Below are positions 1 through 10,800 of a stretch of DNA of 64,000 nucleotides, one piece after another; positions within the stretch are counted from its first letter, which is position 1; every line of letters starts with the position of its first letter. The stretch covers positions 119,232,434-119,296,433 of the forward strand of contig CM075729.1 in the NCBI GenBank assembly GCA_037974335.1. Direction: 5' to 3'. The position numbers were made by a program, and so were the translations under genes. The notes under the pieces were generated by a model. That model saw nothing but the letters and a program-made list of their open reading frames with translations. It did not search any database and was not told where the DNA came from. This stretch comes from Prionace glauca (Eukaryota; Chordata; Chondrichthyes; Carcharhiniformes; Carcharhinidae).

Positions 1-867
1 AAGCTGGGCGAATGGGCCAGGAAATGGCAAATGGAATTTAATGTTGGCAAGTGTGAGGTGGTCCACTTTGGTAGGAGGAATGGTAGGAAGGACTATTACT
101 TACGTGGAGAAAAACTGCAGCAGGCGACGGTGCAGAGGGACCTCGGGGTCCTTGTGCATGAGTCGCAAAAACCCAGCTTGCAGGTGCAGCAGGTGGTCAG
201 GAAGGCGAATGGGATGCTGACCTTCATAGCGAAGGGGATTGAATATAAAAGTAGGGAGGTCTTGCTGCAGCTGTATAGGGCATTGGTGAGGCCGCAGCTG
301 GAGTACTGTGTGCAGTTTTGGGCGCCGCACCTGCGCAAGGATGTTTTGGCCCTGGAGGGAGTGCAGAGGAGGTTTACTCGGCTGATACCGGAGTTGAGGG
401 GATTGAGCTATGAGGAGAGGCTGAATAAACTAGGCTTGTACTCGTTAGAGTTTAGAAGAATGAGGGGAGATCTCATTGAGACGTATAAGATGATGAATGG
501 GATGGATAGGATAGAGGTGGAGAGACTGTTCCCGCTCAAAAAAGACAGTAGGACTAGGGGGCACAGCCTCAAGATAAAGGGGGGGCGGTTTAGAACAGAG
601 TTGAGGAGGAACTTCTTCACTCAAAGGGTGGTGAATCTCTGGAATTCTCTGCCCGTTGAAGTGGTGGAGGCTGCCTCGCTAAATATTTTTAAGAAACGGG
701 TTGATGGGTTTTTGATAAGAGAAGGGATTAAGGGTTATGGGGAGAGGGCGGGAAGGTGGAGCTGAGTCACGACGGATCAGCCATGATCTTATTGAGTGGC
801 GGGGCAGGCTCGAAGGGCCAGATGGCCTACTCCTGCTCCTATTTCTTATGTTCTTATGTTCTTATGT
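1..867 (+). mobile_element. CR1-type LINE, 3' end (RT C-terminus and 3'UTR)
   Basis: The reading frame at 31-765 encodes the C-terminal part of a CR1-type ORF2 protein, beginning just after the reverse transcriptase catalytic core. The left edge is cut by the window. A 3'UTR follows, and the element ends in tandem TTCTTATG octamers, the CR1-style 3' terminus. The frame is open to a TGA at 763-765. It matches the 3' part of the full element at 2996-7424 with only scattered substitutions by eye, so it is a young copy. There is no sign of host function. Confidence 0.93.
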
Positions 868-1195
868 AAGGCACGACCTGCCCTTGACAAATCCATGCTG
901 ACTATTCCTGATCATGTCAAACCTCTCCAAATGCTCGTAAATCTTGTCCCTCAGAAGCCTCTCCATCAGCTTACCAACCACTGAGGTCAGACTCACCGGG
1001 CGGTAATTTCCCAGGCTATCTCTGTTCCCTTTCTTGAAAATAGGGACTACATCCGCAATCCTCCAATCTTCCGGAACCTCTCCCGTCTCCATTGACGACG
1101 CAAAGATCATCGCCAGGGGCTCTGCAATCACTTCCCTGGCCTCCCACAGTATCCTGGGGTACATCCCATCTGGTCCCGGCGACTTATCTATTTTG
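868..1195 (-). mobile_element. CR1-type LINE, reverse transcriptase fragment
   Basis: Translated on the minus strand this is an internal RT fragment containing SPGPDGMYPRIL, NYRPVSLTSVVGK and QHGFVKGRSCLT, the early RT blocks of CR1/Jockey-type LINEs. Its sequence differs clearly from the CR1 at 2996-7424, so it belongs to another subfamily. It abuts the 3' octamers of the preceding plus-strand CR1, suggesting that copy inserted into this older one. 1196-1526 shows nothing recognisable. Confidence 0.85.
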
Positions 1196-1526
1196 ATAGA
1201 ATTTGTTGAAAAAATTTTGATTTAATATGTAACCAGTTGTCCACCTTACATTTTCCTTACTGCATTTCCTTCTTTGGGCTCTCTCTTATTCCTGTTTGCT
1301 TTTTTGAAAAAGAAGACCTGGGGCTGCAGAATCCATACCATAACGTTTGGAAGGGGCTTAAAGTTCCTGGGATATTCCTCTCTCCAGCAGGGGCAGCAAA
1401 ATAAGCAGATCAGTAATATGCAAATAGGTGTTGATGCAAGTTGTTCAACTTTGGTACACTATATGGTAAAATTTGGAAGGAAAATGTTTTAATGGGGGAA
1501 GGAAATTGCAGACTGATATTCTAATA

Positions 1527-1800
1527 GGCAGCACGGTGGCACAGTGGTTAGAACTGCTGCCTCACAGCGCCAGGGACCTGGATTCGATTCCCAGCTTGGG
1601 CCACAGTTTGTGCACGTTCTCCCTGTGTCTGCATAGGGTTGCTTCAGTTTCCTTCCACTATCTGAAAGATGTGCTGGCTAGATGCATCAGGCATGCTATA
1701 TCTCCCTCAGTGTACCGGATCAGGTGCTGGAGTGTGACGACTAAGGGATTTTCACAGTAACCTCATTGCGGTGTTAATGCGTGACTAATATATAAACTTA
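1527..1800 (+). mobile_element. tRNA-derived SINE, tail type A
   Basis: The head has A-box-like TGGCACAGTGG and B-box-like GATTCGATTCC. It is followed by the family body and the A-type tail (phrases such as TCACAGTAACCTCATTGC, ending in an A/T-rich stretch). About 270 bp and complete or nearly so. It lies just upstream of the host exon at 1848, within an intron. Confidence 0.92.
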
Positions 1801-1847
1801 AAAACTTAATCATTTCAATATGATTCATTATATGTTGCCATCAACAG

Positions 1848-1924
1848 GTTGGATGTGCAAAGAAAAATGGAAAACTGGACGTCAGCCATCCTCCTATCCT
1901 ATTTGAAAACAACATGAAATTTCT
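1848..1924 (+). CDS. Penultimate coding exon of an unrecognised host gene
   Basis: The exon is preceded by an AG acceptor (1846-1847) and followed by a consensus donor GTAAGT at 1925. It is 77 nt, and only one of three frames is free of stops. That frame begins in phase 0 and gives VGCAKKNGKLDVSHPPILFE, then NNMKF, leaving two bases of a split codon. These two bases join the G at 2585 to make Leu, in frame with the terminal exon. The upstream exons lie outside the window. I do not recognise the protein. The matching phase across the intron and the good splice sites are the main support. Confidence 0.68.
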
Positions 1925-2584
1925 GTAAGTATTCTGATCAAATGCAAATGACAAGTTAGATATACATGTGTTGCTCTGAAACTTTCTATAAGTGAATGTT
2001 CTTGTAAGTGCAACAAATTGATATTGCTCTTCAAGATTGTAAGACTAGAACTGCTCCACTATCTATTGTACTGTCAGAATGCGTCCATGTCATAGTTTGT
2101 TACCAGAGACAGATAGCTAAATGGGAATTATTTTACTATTAAGTCACGTTCACTGTCTAAAAATGAAATTAAATAAAACCAATTCCCTCCACGTGGGCAG
2201 CCTAGAGGATTAAATATTTAACACTAGAAAACTGAAAACTTGTAACCAATTTGTCTTTATCAAATTGCAATCTTTTATGTGCCTAACCTTTAATTGGGGG
2301 GGCAATTCTGAAAGTGCTGCATGTATAGAGATAAAATGCAATATTGTTGTGTAGTCCATAATAAAGGCATATTGTTAGATGGGGTAATGACATGGTTTAC
2401 AAAAATATCTTGGCCATTAGCTTTTTCTGAAGGGGCAGGGGAACCTTAAGCCTCTTGTGCAAGGAACAATCAAATGTATATCACCAACTGTTGGAACTGT
2501 GCTTTTCATCATTTTTGTATCCAAAAAATTGGGCTTTTCTGCCATTTGCAGACATTTTAATCCCCTTTCTCTTTTTTTCTGTAG

Positions 2585-2639
2585 GAGCCAAAATCCAGAA
2601 GTGCTGATCGGGGAGTACAACTTGAAAGAAAAACTGTAA
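2585..2639 (+). CDS. Terminal coding exon of the unrecognised host gene
   Basis: A polypyrimidine tract runs into the acceptor TAG at 2582-2584. After the split Leu codon the exon reads SQNPEVLIGEYNLKEKL and stops at TAA 2637-2639. Together with the exon at 1848 it gives the last 43 residues of a protein, charged and soluble-looking, with no membrane segment or recognised motif. A 3'UTR of about 300 bases and a poly(A) signal at 2950 follow, as expected for a gene end. No name is offered because 43 residues are too few to place the family by reading. Confidence 0.68.
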
Positions 2640-2949
2640 CTGATTTTGACTACCTGTGAGCATGGCACTGACAAAACAGTTTTTCATTTTGTGTGCTTTC
2701 GATGTGAGCAGGACGTGGGCCAGTTTTTTTAGCTCCTTTTTTAATTTTGGAGTCAGCTATGGTTTTCGATACTTCTCTTTCCATACTTGTACATTTTAAG
2801 TAGCAAGTTCATGCAAATGTTGAAACTGAGAGGTATGCTGGCTGAGTCATTTTTGTGGGGCTGTCCTGCACATTTTTATGGGGTCATTTTGCACGTTTAT
2901 ACACGCTTTAACTTATGAATAAGCTATATTGCTTAATTTATAGATTCTA

Positions 2950-2955
2950 AATAAA
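2950..2955 (+). terminator. Poly(A) signal of the upstream host gene
   Basis: AATAAA lies 311 bases after the TAA stop at 2637-2639. The sequence between is A/T-rich and not recognisable repeat, as expected for a short 3'UTR. The full-length CR1 begins about 40 bases later, so cleavage would fall almost exactly at the LINE boundary. Confidence 0.55.
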
Positions 2956-3257
2956 TCTCCCATAGTCCATTTCCAACTTGAATATTCTACTTTTTGGAAA
3001 GGAGTGGTTAAAAGGCATTTGTGGACCGGCCTGCTTTAATTATCAAGGGGCCACACAGTGAAGACTTCCATTGTTTGCTGGAGCACAGAGAGAGCTAAGA
3101 TTTTACCTGTTAAAAACCTGTTTAAAATAAGTTTAAAGCACATTACTCTTTGTAGAACTGTTTAAAGCATTTATTTATTGTATTTACTGCTTTAAGAATT
3201 CTGAGGGAGTGGTTAAAAGGCATTTGTGGACCAGCCTGATTTAAATCAGCGCCAGGT

Positions 3258-3458
3258 TTAAAAGGAGGCCTGGTGTAGACAGCGGGCCTCTCTCCCACTG
3301 ATGAGCCTCAGTGTCTGTAGCTCAGAGGCCAGCTCATCCACCTTGAGCTGGAGCTCCTCCAGCAACCTGCACTTACTGCAGACATGGTCACTGGGAAGGA
3401 CCCTGGGGTCCACCAGTTCCCACATCATACAGAAACCACACATCACATGCCCCTCCAT
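3258..3458 (-). pseudogene. Inverted ORF1-like zinc-knuckle/coiled-coil piece inside the CR1 5' region
   Basis: Read on the minus strand this gives a 66-residue frame with two CxxC pairs (MCGFC and CSKC) spaced by about 20 residues. A heptad-like run follows (LLEELQLKVDELASELQTLR). A cysteine pair plus coiled coil is the sort of N-terminus seen in some CR1/L3 ORF1 proteins. It points opposite to the esterase ORF1 and ORF2 of the same element. Either the 5' part was inverted during insertion, as in twin priming of LINEs, or the family carries this segment in antisense. The cysteine spacing and the heptads argue against a chance frame. Confidence 0.55.
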
Positions 3459-3536
3459 TATTCACAGTAATTTTTTATGGGGGAAAATTTTTTTCCTTGT
3501 TTCTTGCTGTAGTAGTTTTGAAAACATTTTTTTTCC

Positions 3537-4225
3537 TTGTTTTTTCAAACAAACTCACCGGGCCTTTTTTCCTTCCAGCCCTTTTTGATATTAAGCCCTA
3601 TTAGCTCACTCTGCTTCCCACTCACTCCGGGTGCCATTGTCAATGGGGTGCAAGAGACATCCACCCCACCTAGACTGGCTAAATCTAAGGGTCAGGGACA
3701 AAAGGGGGCTGCTGGGAGGAGGAAGGGGGGTGAGGAGCGGAGGCCTCAGCCTCTTAATCTGCATAACAGGTTTGAGGTTCTTGCTTCCACTCTGGAAGAG
3801 GACGAGGCAGGTGAGGTTGGTGAGCAAACTGCACACGGTACAGTGATGCAGCAGGACATAGGCAAAGAGAAGGGGAAAAGGAACGTAGTAGTGATTGGGG
3901 ATAGTGGGTGAAGGGTATTGACACTGTCCTTTGTCACAATGACAAAGTGCACAGAAGGGTGTGTTGTCTGCCTGGTGCTCGGGTACAGGATGTCTCAGCT
4001 GGGCTGCAGAGGAATCTGGAGTGGGAGGGTGAGAACCCGGTCGTTGTAGTACATGTGGGCGCTGGCGACGTAGGCAAAGTGCGGACTGAGGATCTGGGGA
4101 GGGAGTATGAGAAGCTGGGAATGGAATTAAAAAGTAGAACCGACAAGGTGGTTATCTCTGGGCTACTGCCTGAACCGAGGGCAGACGGGCGTAGGGTTGA
4201 CAGGATAAAGGAAGTGAATGGGTGA
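3537..4225 (+). pseudogene. CR1 ORF1, esterase-like protein (frame-disrupted)
   Basis: The first frame (to 3911) ends in NVVVIGDSG, the block-I GDS motif of SGNH/GDSL esterases as found in CR1 ORF1 proteins. The rest continues in another frame from 3908, with KGIDTVLCHNDKVHRR, NPVVVVHVGAGDVGK and DKVVISGLLPEPRADGRR. The family usually has a GTND-like block where this copy has GAGD. ORF1 therefore has one frameshift at about 3905. In CR1 elements this protein is thought to help the RNP act on membranes or nucleic acids. This copy is a relic. Confidence 0.8.
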
Positions 4226-4524
4226 CTCAGGGATTGGTGTGGGAGGAATGGGTTTGAATTTATGGGGCATTGGCACCAGTATTGGGGTAGGTGGGACCTG
4301 TTTGGGCAGGATGGGGTTGGTCTGAATCATGCTGGGACCAGAGTGCTGGCGAATCGAGTAAAGAGGACTGTAGACAGGGCTTTAAACTAACTGGGGGGGG
4401 GGAGGGTGCGAGGGTAGGTGACGTTACGAGGTCTAAAGTTAAGGATAGGGTACAGGTAAGGGAAGAGGCCGAGGATGTCCCAATTGGTGGCGTTACAGCA
4501 AATAGAATCCAGGTGAAGGCTGGG

Positions 4525-7330
4525 ATGAAAGCGCTTTATCTGAATGCACGAAACATTCGGAATAAAGTGGATGAGCTGGTGGCGCAGATCGACACAAATG
4601 GATACGATCTGGTGGCCATTACAGAGACGTGGCTGCAAGGTGACAGGGACTGGGCGATGAATGTACAGGGCTATCAAGTGTTTAGGAAAGATAGGCGGGA
4701 GGGAAAAGGGGGGGGTGTAGCTCTGCTAATTAAGGATATCATCAAGGTGGTAGCAAGGGATGATATCAGAGCCAAAGAGCAGAAAGTGGAATTGTTGTGG
4801 GTGGAGATTAGGAACAGCAAAGGGAGGAAGACGCTGGTGGGTGTCATCTATAGGCCCCCGAATAATGATCTGGAGGTGGGGCGGGCTGTTAACGCGCAAA
4901 TAAATGCGGCGTGCAGGAATGGGACGGCCGTAGTTATGGGGGATTTCAATCTGCATATTGATTGGTTGACCCATGTTGGACGAGGTGGCCTCGAGGAGGA
5001 GTTCTTGGAATGCTGCCGGGATAATTTCCTTGAACAATGTTGTTGGAGCCGACGAGGGAGCGAGCTATCTTGGATCTGGTGGTATGTAATGAGGCGGGTA
5101 GAATTAGGGACCTTGCGGTGAAGGATCCTCTTGGAGAGAGTGATCATTGTATGGTGGAGTTTCTGTTGCAGATGGAGGAGGAGAAAGTGGGTTCCCAGAC
5201 ACGCGTCCCTTGTTTGAATAGAGGGGAGTATGGTAGGATGAGTGAAGAATTGGCGAATGGGGGAGTGCGTTGGAAGGTAGGTCTGCTGAGGAGCAGTGGA
5301 GGATCTTTAAGGAGATCTTTCTTGGTGCTCAGCAGAAATTTATTCCGATGGTCAAAAAGGACCGTAGGAGGAGAGGTAATAAGCCATGGATAACAAAAGA
5401 GGTGAAGGAAAGTGTTAAATTAAAAGTGGAGGAATTTAGAGTAGCTAAGAGCAGTGGGCGAGAAGAGGATTGGGAAAGGTTTAAATGTCAACAAAGATTG
5501 ACAAAGAAGTTGATAAAGGAAGGTAGGAGAAGCTATGAAGCTGGGCTAGCACTTAATATAAAAAAGGATAGCAAGAGTTTTCATAAATATATAAAAAGGA
5601 AGAGGCTGGCTAGGGTGAACGTTGGTCCTTTAGAGGATGAGAAAGGGGAGCTAGTGGTAGGGGATGGGGATATGGCTAAGGTCTTGAATAACTTTTTTGT
5701 TTCTGTCTTCACAGAGGAGGACGTGAATAATTTGCCCGGTGTTAGTGATGGAAAGGTGGTAGGACTGGAGGGGCTTAATGACATTACTGTTACTAGAGAG
5801 GTGGTGCTCGACAGACTGGAGGGGCTGATTGTGGACAAGTCCCCAGGACCGGATGGAATGCATCCGAGGGTTCTGAAAGAAACGGTGGAGGTGATAGTGG
5901 ATGCCTTGGTGGTTATTTTCCAGACGTCGCTGGATTCCGGGGAAGTGCCGGAAGATTGGAAAACGGCTAATGTTACGTCGTTGTTTAAGAAGGGTGCCAG
6001 GCAAAAGGCGGGGAATTATAGGCCGGTTAGTTTAACGTCTATGGTAGGTAAAATGTTAGAATCCGTCATTAAGGAGGAAATTGCAAGGCATCTTGAAGGG
6101 AATTGCTTGATAGGACAGACGCAACACGGTTTCATTAAAGGGAAGTCGTGTCTGACAAATTTACTGGAGTTCTATGAGGATGTGTCTAGGGCAGTGGATA
6201 GAGGAGAGCCGGTGGATGTAGTCTTTCTGGATTTTCAGAAGGCGTTTGACAAGGTACCTCACAAGAGGTTATTGCAGAAGGTCAGGGGACATGGAATTGG
6301 GGGTAGGGTGTTAGCGTGGATAGAGGATTGGTTGTCAAATAGGAGGCAGAGAGTGGGGGTCAATGGGTGCTATTCGGATTGGCGGTTGGTGACTTGTGGG
6401 GTGCCCCAGGGGTCGGTGCTGGGGCCTCAGCTATTTACCATTTATATAGATGATCTGGAGGAGGGAACCGAGTGTAGGGTGTCGAAATTTGCTGATGACA
6501 CCAAGATTGGGGGAAAGGCAAATTGTGCGGAGGGTGTGGAGAGTCTGCAGAAGGATCTAGATAGGCTGGGTGAATGGGCCAGGAAATGGCAAATGGAATT
6601 TAATGTTGGCAAGTGTGAGGTGGTCCACTTTGGTAGGAAGAATGGTAGGAAGGACTATTACTTACGGGGCGAAAAACTGCAGCAGGCGACGGTGCAGAGG
6701 GACCTCGGGGTCCTTGTGCATGAGTCGCAAAAACCCAGCTTGCAGGTGCAGCAGGTGGTCAGGAAGGCGAATGGGATGCTGGCCTTCATAGCGAAGGGGA
6801 TTGAATATAAAAGTAGGGAGGTCTTGCTGCAGCTGTATAGGGCATTGGTGAGGCCGCAGCTGGAGTACTGTGTGCAGTTTTGGGCGCCGCACCTGTGCAA
6901 GGATATTTTGGCCCTGGAGGGAGTGCAGAGGAGGTTTACTAGGCTGATACCCGAGTTGAGGGGGTTGAGTTATGAGGAGAGGCTGAATAAACTAGGCTTG
7001 TACTCGTTAGAGTTTAGAAGAATGAGGGGAGATCTCATTGAGACGTATAAGATGATGAATGGGATGGATAGGATAGAGGTGGAGAGACTCTTCCCACTCA
7101 GAAAGGACAGTAGGACTAGGGGGCACAGCCTCAAGATAAAGGGGGGGGGGCGGTTTAGAACGGAGTTGAGGAGGAACTTCTTCACTCAAAGGGTGGTGAA
7201 TCTCTGGAATTCTCTGCCCGTTGAAGTGGTGGAGGCTGCCTCGCTAAATATTTTTAAGAAGCGGGTTGATGGGTTCTTGATAAGAGAGAGGATTAAGGGT
7301 TATGGGGAGAGGGCGGGAAAGTGGAACTGA
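4525..7330 (+). pseudogene. CR1 ORF2, endonuclease-reverse transcriptase (two frameshifts)
   Basis: The start is taken at the ATG at 4525 (MKALYLNARNIRNKVDEL), the usual opening of a CR1 APE endonuclease. ITETWL, GVIYRPPN and VVMGDFNLHIDW are endonuclease motifs. The reading then changes frame near 5040 and again near 5270. From 5270 a long frame of 686 codons holds the RT: NYRPVSLTSM, QTQHGFIKGKSCLTN, VFLDFQKAFDKVPH, GVPQGSVLGP and FADDTKIGG, the last carrying the catalytic YxDD-equivalent FADD. The C-terminal region matches the other copies in the window. With the RT half fully open, this copy is recent but cannot make a whole ORF2 protein. Confidence 0.9.
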
Positions 7331-7424
7331 GCCACGACAGATCAGCCATGATCTTATTGAATGGCAGGGCAGGCTCGAAGGGCTAGATGGCCTACTCCTG
7401 CTCCTATTTCTTATGTTCTTATGA

Positions 7425-8434
7425 AACCGGTGTCTTACTGGAAATGTCTCCAATCTGCAGCCACTTTTAACAATTACTTACAAACGTTCTCCGGCGTTCT
7501 TTAGTTTTCTGCTCATTTCAATTTTCTCAACACTCCAATTTAAAGTGAATGCTGACAAGCATGTGAGGATACTATTTTCCAAATTCCAACACTGCAGAAA
7601 GGTAACACGTTAATTCTGTAGCAGCAAACGAACTATTGGACTAGTGATCTACTTATTTCACATGTGCTTCACTTTGTCTCTTAAGCTAGCTTCTTTTATC
7701 TTTTATCTATGGTTTAATGAGAGTTTGGAACCCCTTGTTACAGAAATACCCGAGTTAAGTTAAAGATACATGGCACTTTATTCAGATGTTTGATTCACGA
7801 ATTGTGTTGTGCGGAGCTGTGGACACTGCAAGTCCATACAAATGTTGCTGTTCGCTATACTTATAGCCTGACAGATCAGGTGATTTGATTCCTACATTTG
7901 AATTTAACAAAGAATGAATTCTGTGTTCAATCAAAGGTACGATGTTGGTAAGAAATTTGTCTCAGTCCATGTAAACATAAACTTTTCAAAGTGAGAAACT
8001 AATGTATTAATAAATGTTGCAGGCTCCCGATGTACTATTGAAGATATTTGAATATCATATTTGGGAAACTTGGGTTTCCACAGAAGCACAATTAGTAGAA
8101 TTCATCAGTATTCTCAAGTATCACTCCTGCGTTAAACTTGTAGCTTCCGTACACAAATCATTAGTTTCCCAGGCAGAGTCTTGAAATTGGCATAAGAAAG
8201 CAGTAGGTCTTAGCTAGAAACAAAAGCTGATCGTTTTCAAATAATTGGCACACACATTCTCAGTTCTATATACAGAAAGCCACTGGGTGGTGGAAAGGGA
8301 AAATTGCAATTGGTGCATCTGCTGCACATGTGTGGGAAGGTATCTTGGGAACTTCTAGTTTGTCATATGTTTAATTTTGAAAAAAAATCTGCCTCAAATT
8401 GGGTTGTCTTGCATGACTGACATTCCATTTTCAT
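7425..8434. other. Unassigned intergenic DNA
   Basis: About 1 kb of A/T-rich sequence between the CR1 and a Penelope-like tail. No convincing ORF, splice-bounded exon, or repeat family was recognised. Confidence 0.5.
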
Positions 8435-8694
8435 AGGAGACAGTACACATCTTTTTAACCTATGCTTAATGCTATCTCCACTCACATTGTCTGCACCTTA
8501 AAGACTTGACTGCCAGATTAGCTGTAAAGACTCGCATTCTAATCAGTATTCTGTAAACTGTGTGGGCCTTTATATGCCTTCCTCTGATCAGAACTTTCCA
8601 CTCACCTGACGAAGGAACAGCTTTCCGTAAGCTTGTGGGTTTACTATCAAATAAACTTGTTGGACTTTAACCTGGTGTTGTGAGATTTCTTACA
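8435..8694 (+). mobile_element. Penelope-like element, 3' tail fragment
   Basis: This matches the 3' non-coding tail seen in the element ending at 11134: a block with CTCACATTGTCTGCACCTT, then AAGACTCGCATTC, then a terminal block with GTTGGACTTTAACCTGGTG. There is no coding sequence. It is 5' truncated. 8695-9344 beyond it shows nothing recognisable. Confidence 0.75.
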
Positions 8695-9344
8695 TATACG
8701 TGAAGACAGAGTTAACATTTTAGAGTTAACCTTTCATTACCATTATATTTTTCTTTTTGATTTCTAGCATCTGCAGTATTTATATGTTTTTTACACAACA
8801 ATCCAGACCAACAACATTGATATTAGTGTTTTCTTCACACTTTTACATTTACTGTTCAGGTAAGTATTTGTCCCTTTAACAGTAAAAGGGTGGTGTTGCA
8901 TCAGAATATTATGCTGTCCTACACTTAATCAGTGAGATAGTAAACACGCAAGTTCAGCCTATTTTCAGCACATTATCCAATTTCACTACAAATTAGTGGA
9001 TGCCTTATGGTCTTGCCATATGTCAACAGCATAGGTATTCTTCAGGCGAAGGAGGAGGGTTAGATTTAAAGGGGGAGGAGAGTGGGAAGAGGGGAATAAT
9101 TAGACCAAGTGTAGGAAGAACAATAGACTCCCTATTTGAAAGTTTCACATTCTGACCTGTGTATAGTCGCTATTGAATGTTATTGACACTGATTTGAAAT
9201 TAACGTTCAGTAGATATGTGAGGATGAGCAATAGCTCTTTTTCATATATTGCTCCTTTTACTGTGTGAATATATGGTCAAAGACACTGCAAACACTCTTT
9301 CTGTGGTTTTTGAATATGCAAAATAAACATATGTTCATCTGTAT

Positions 9345-9406
9345 TAATCCTCTCGCAGTCTGAAATATGTGCTGGTTAGGTGAATTAGCCATGCTAAATT
9401 CTTCCA
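9345..9406 (+). mobile_element. SINE type A, left half, split by the Penelope-like insertion
   Basis: The middle of the tRNA-SINE body (TGTGCTGGTTAGGTG through CATGCTAAATTCTTCC) stops abruptly where Penelope-like sequence begins. The rest of the same SINE resumes at 11135, so this is one interrupted copy. Confidence 0.75.
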
Positions 9407-9638
9407 AACAACTAACTTAAGCTTTCGGAGCTCTGCTCCTTCATCAGGTGAGTGAGGAGTTGTGTTCACAAACAGGGCAAACTCAATTTACAAGGTAATG
9501 GTTGGAATGTGAGTCTTTACAGGTAATCAAGCCTTAAAGGTACAGACAATGTGAGTGGAGCGAGGGTTAAGCATGGGTTAAAGAGATGTGTATTATCTCC
9601 AGCCAGGGCGGTTAATGAGATTTTGCAAGTTGTGGGGG

Positions 9639-9890
9639 TTACAGATAGTGTAACATGAACCCAAGATCCCGGTTGAGGCCCTCCTCATCTGTGCGGAACT
9701 TGGCTATCAGTCTCTGCTCAGCGACTCTGCGTTGTGTGTTGTGAAGGCCGCCTTGGAGAATGCTTACCTGAAGATCAGAGGCCGAATGTCCGTGACCGCT
9801 GAAGTGTTCCCCAACAGGAAGAGACCACTCCTGCCTGGTGATTGTCGAGTGGGGTTCATTCATCCATTGTTGTAGATCAAGGATGGTCAC
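9639..9890 (-). pseudogene. Inverted GIY-YIG C-terminal fragment of the Penelope-like protein
   Basis: The minus-strand frame contains HSTITRQEWSLPVGEHFSGH and ends in a GLNRDLGFMLHYL-type terminus. The same segment appears on the plus strand at 10590-10800, so this is the C-terminal half of the endonuclease domain in the inverted arm. Confidence 0.75.
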
Positions 9891-10800
9891 CTCAGCATCT
9901 CACTGTACCGCAAGCCCACTGATAACTTCACAATGCTCCACTTTTCCAGTTTCCACCCTAAACACTTTAAAGAAGCCATCCCCTACAGTCAAGCCCTCTG
10001 TATACACAGAATCTGCTCAGATGAGGAGGATCACAACAGACACCTAACGATGCTGAAAGATGCCCTCATAAGAACAGGGGGATGTGGCGCTCCACTCGTT
10101 GATTGACAGTTCTGACACGCCACAGCGAAAAGCCGCACAATTTCCTCAGAAAACAAACACTGGACGCGACGGACAGAATACCCTTAGTCGGAGGGTACCC
10201 GGAGCGGAAAAGCTATGACATCTCCGGAGTCTTCAACATGTCATCGATGAAGACGACCATCTCGCCAAGGCCATCTCCATACCCTCTTCTTGCCTTGAAA
10301 CAACTGCACAACCTCAGGCAGACCATTATCTGCGGCGGACTGCCTGGCCTTTAGAAGAACAGTGACCACAGGGCTGCGTGAATCTGCTGTGGTAACCTCT
10401 GCATGATGTGCCGGATCATTGACATGGATGCCATCATCTCACTTGAGAACACCATCCAACAGGTCAAGGGTGCATGCTGTTGCCACTCGGCCACCATTGT
10501 CTACCTGATATGCTGCAGGAAAGGATGTTCTGAGGCTTGGTACATCGGGGAGACCATGCAGATGTTACAACAATGGAAGAATAAACACCGCTCGACAATC
10601 ACCAGGCAGGAATGTTCTCTTCCTGTCGGGGAACACTTCAGCAGTCACGGGCATTCAGCCTCTGATTTTTGGATAAGCGTTCTCCAAGGAGGCCTTCACA
10701 ACACATGACAATGCAGAATCGCTGAGCAGAAACTGATAACCAAGTTCTGCACACATGAGGACAGCCTCAGCCGGGCTCTTGAGTGCATGTCACACTATCT
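9889..10800 (+). pseudogene. Penelope-like RT end and GIY-YIG endonuclease (broken)
   Basis: The left part reads SLYRKPTDN, then HPKHFKEAIPYSQAL and RICSDEEDHNRHL, a stretch that follows the RT core in Penelope-type and related proteins. The right part (10403-10708) holds a GIY-YIG domain: VYLICCRKG, WYIGET, then KHRSTITRQECSLPVGEHFS. Penelope-type elements pair RT with GIY-YIG nuclease in one protein, which supports the call. Several frame breaks separate the two parts, so no functional protein is expected. Confidence 0.78.

Larger units (their letters stand above)
2996..7424 (+). mobile_element. CR1-type LINE, nearly full length
   Basis: The parts in order are: a 5' region with a duplicated motif (AGTGGTTAAAAGGCATTTGT at about 3004 and 3210); an inverted piece of ORF1-like sequence (3258-3458); ORF1 with an SGNH/GDSL-type esterase-like domain; ORF2 with an APE-type endonuclease and reverse transcriptase; and a 3'UTR ending in TTCTTATG octamers at 7424. 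At about 4.4 kb this is close to the usual CR1 length. It is not intact: ORF1 and ORF2 each change frame at one or two places. The 5' boundary is inferred from the first motif copy and could be off by tens of bases. No clear target-site duplication was seen, which is normal for CR1. Confidence 0.9.

Noticed and set aside
3537-3911. A host gene with Lys/Gly-rich sequence
   Set aside because: It ends in the GDSG motif of a CR1 ORF1 esterase and lies between other CR1 parts.
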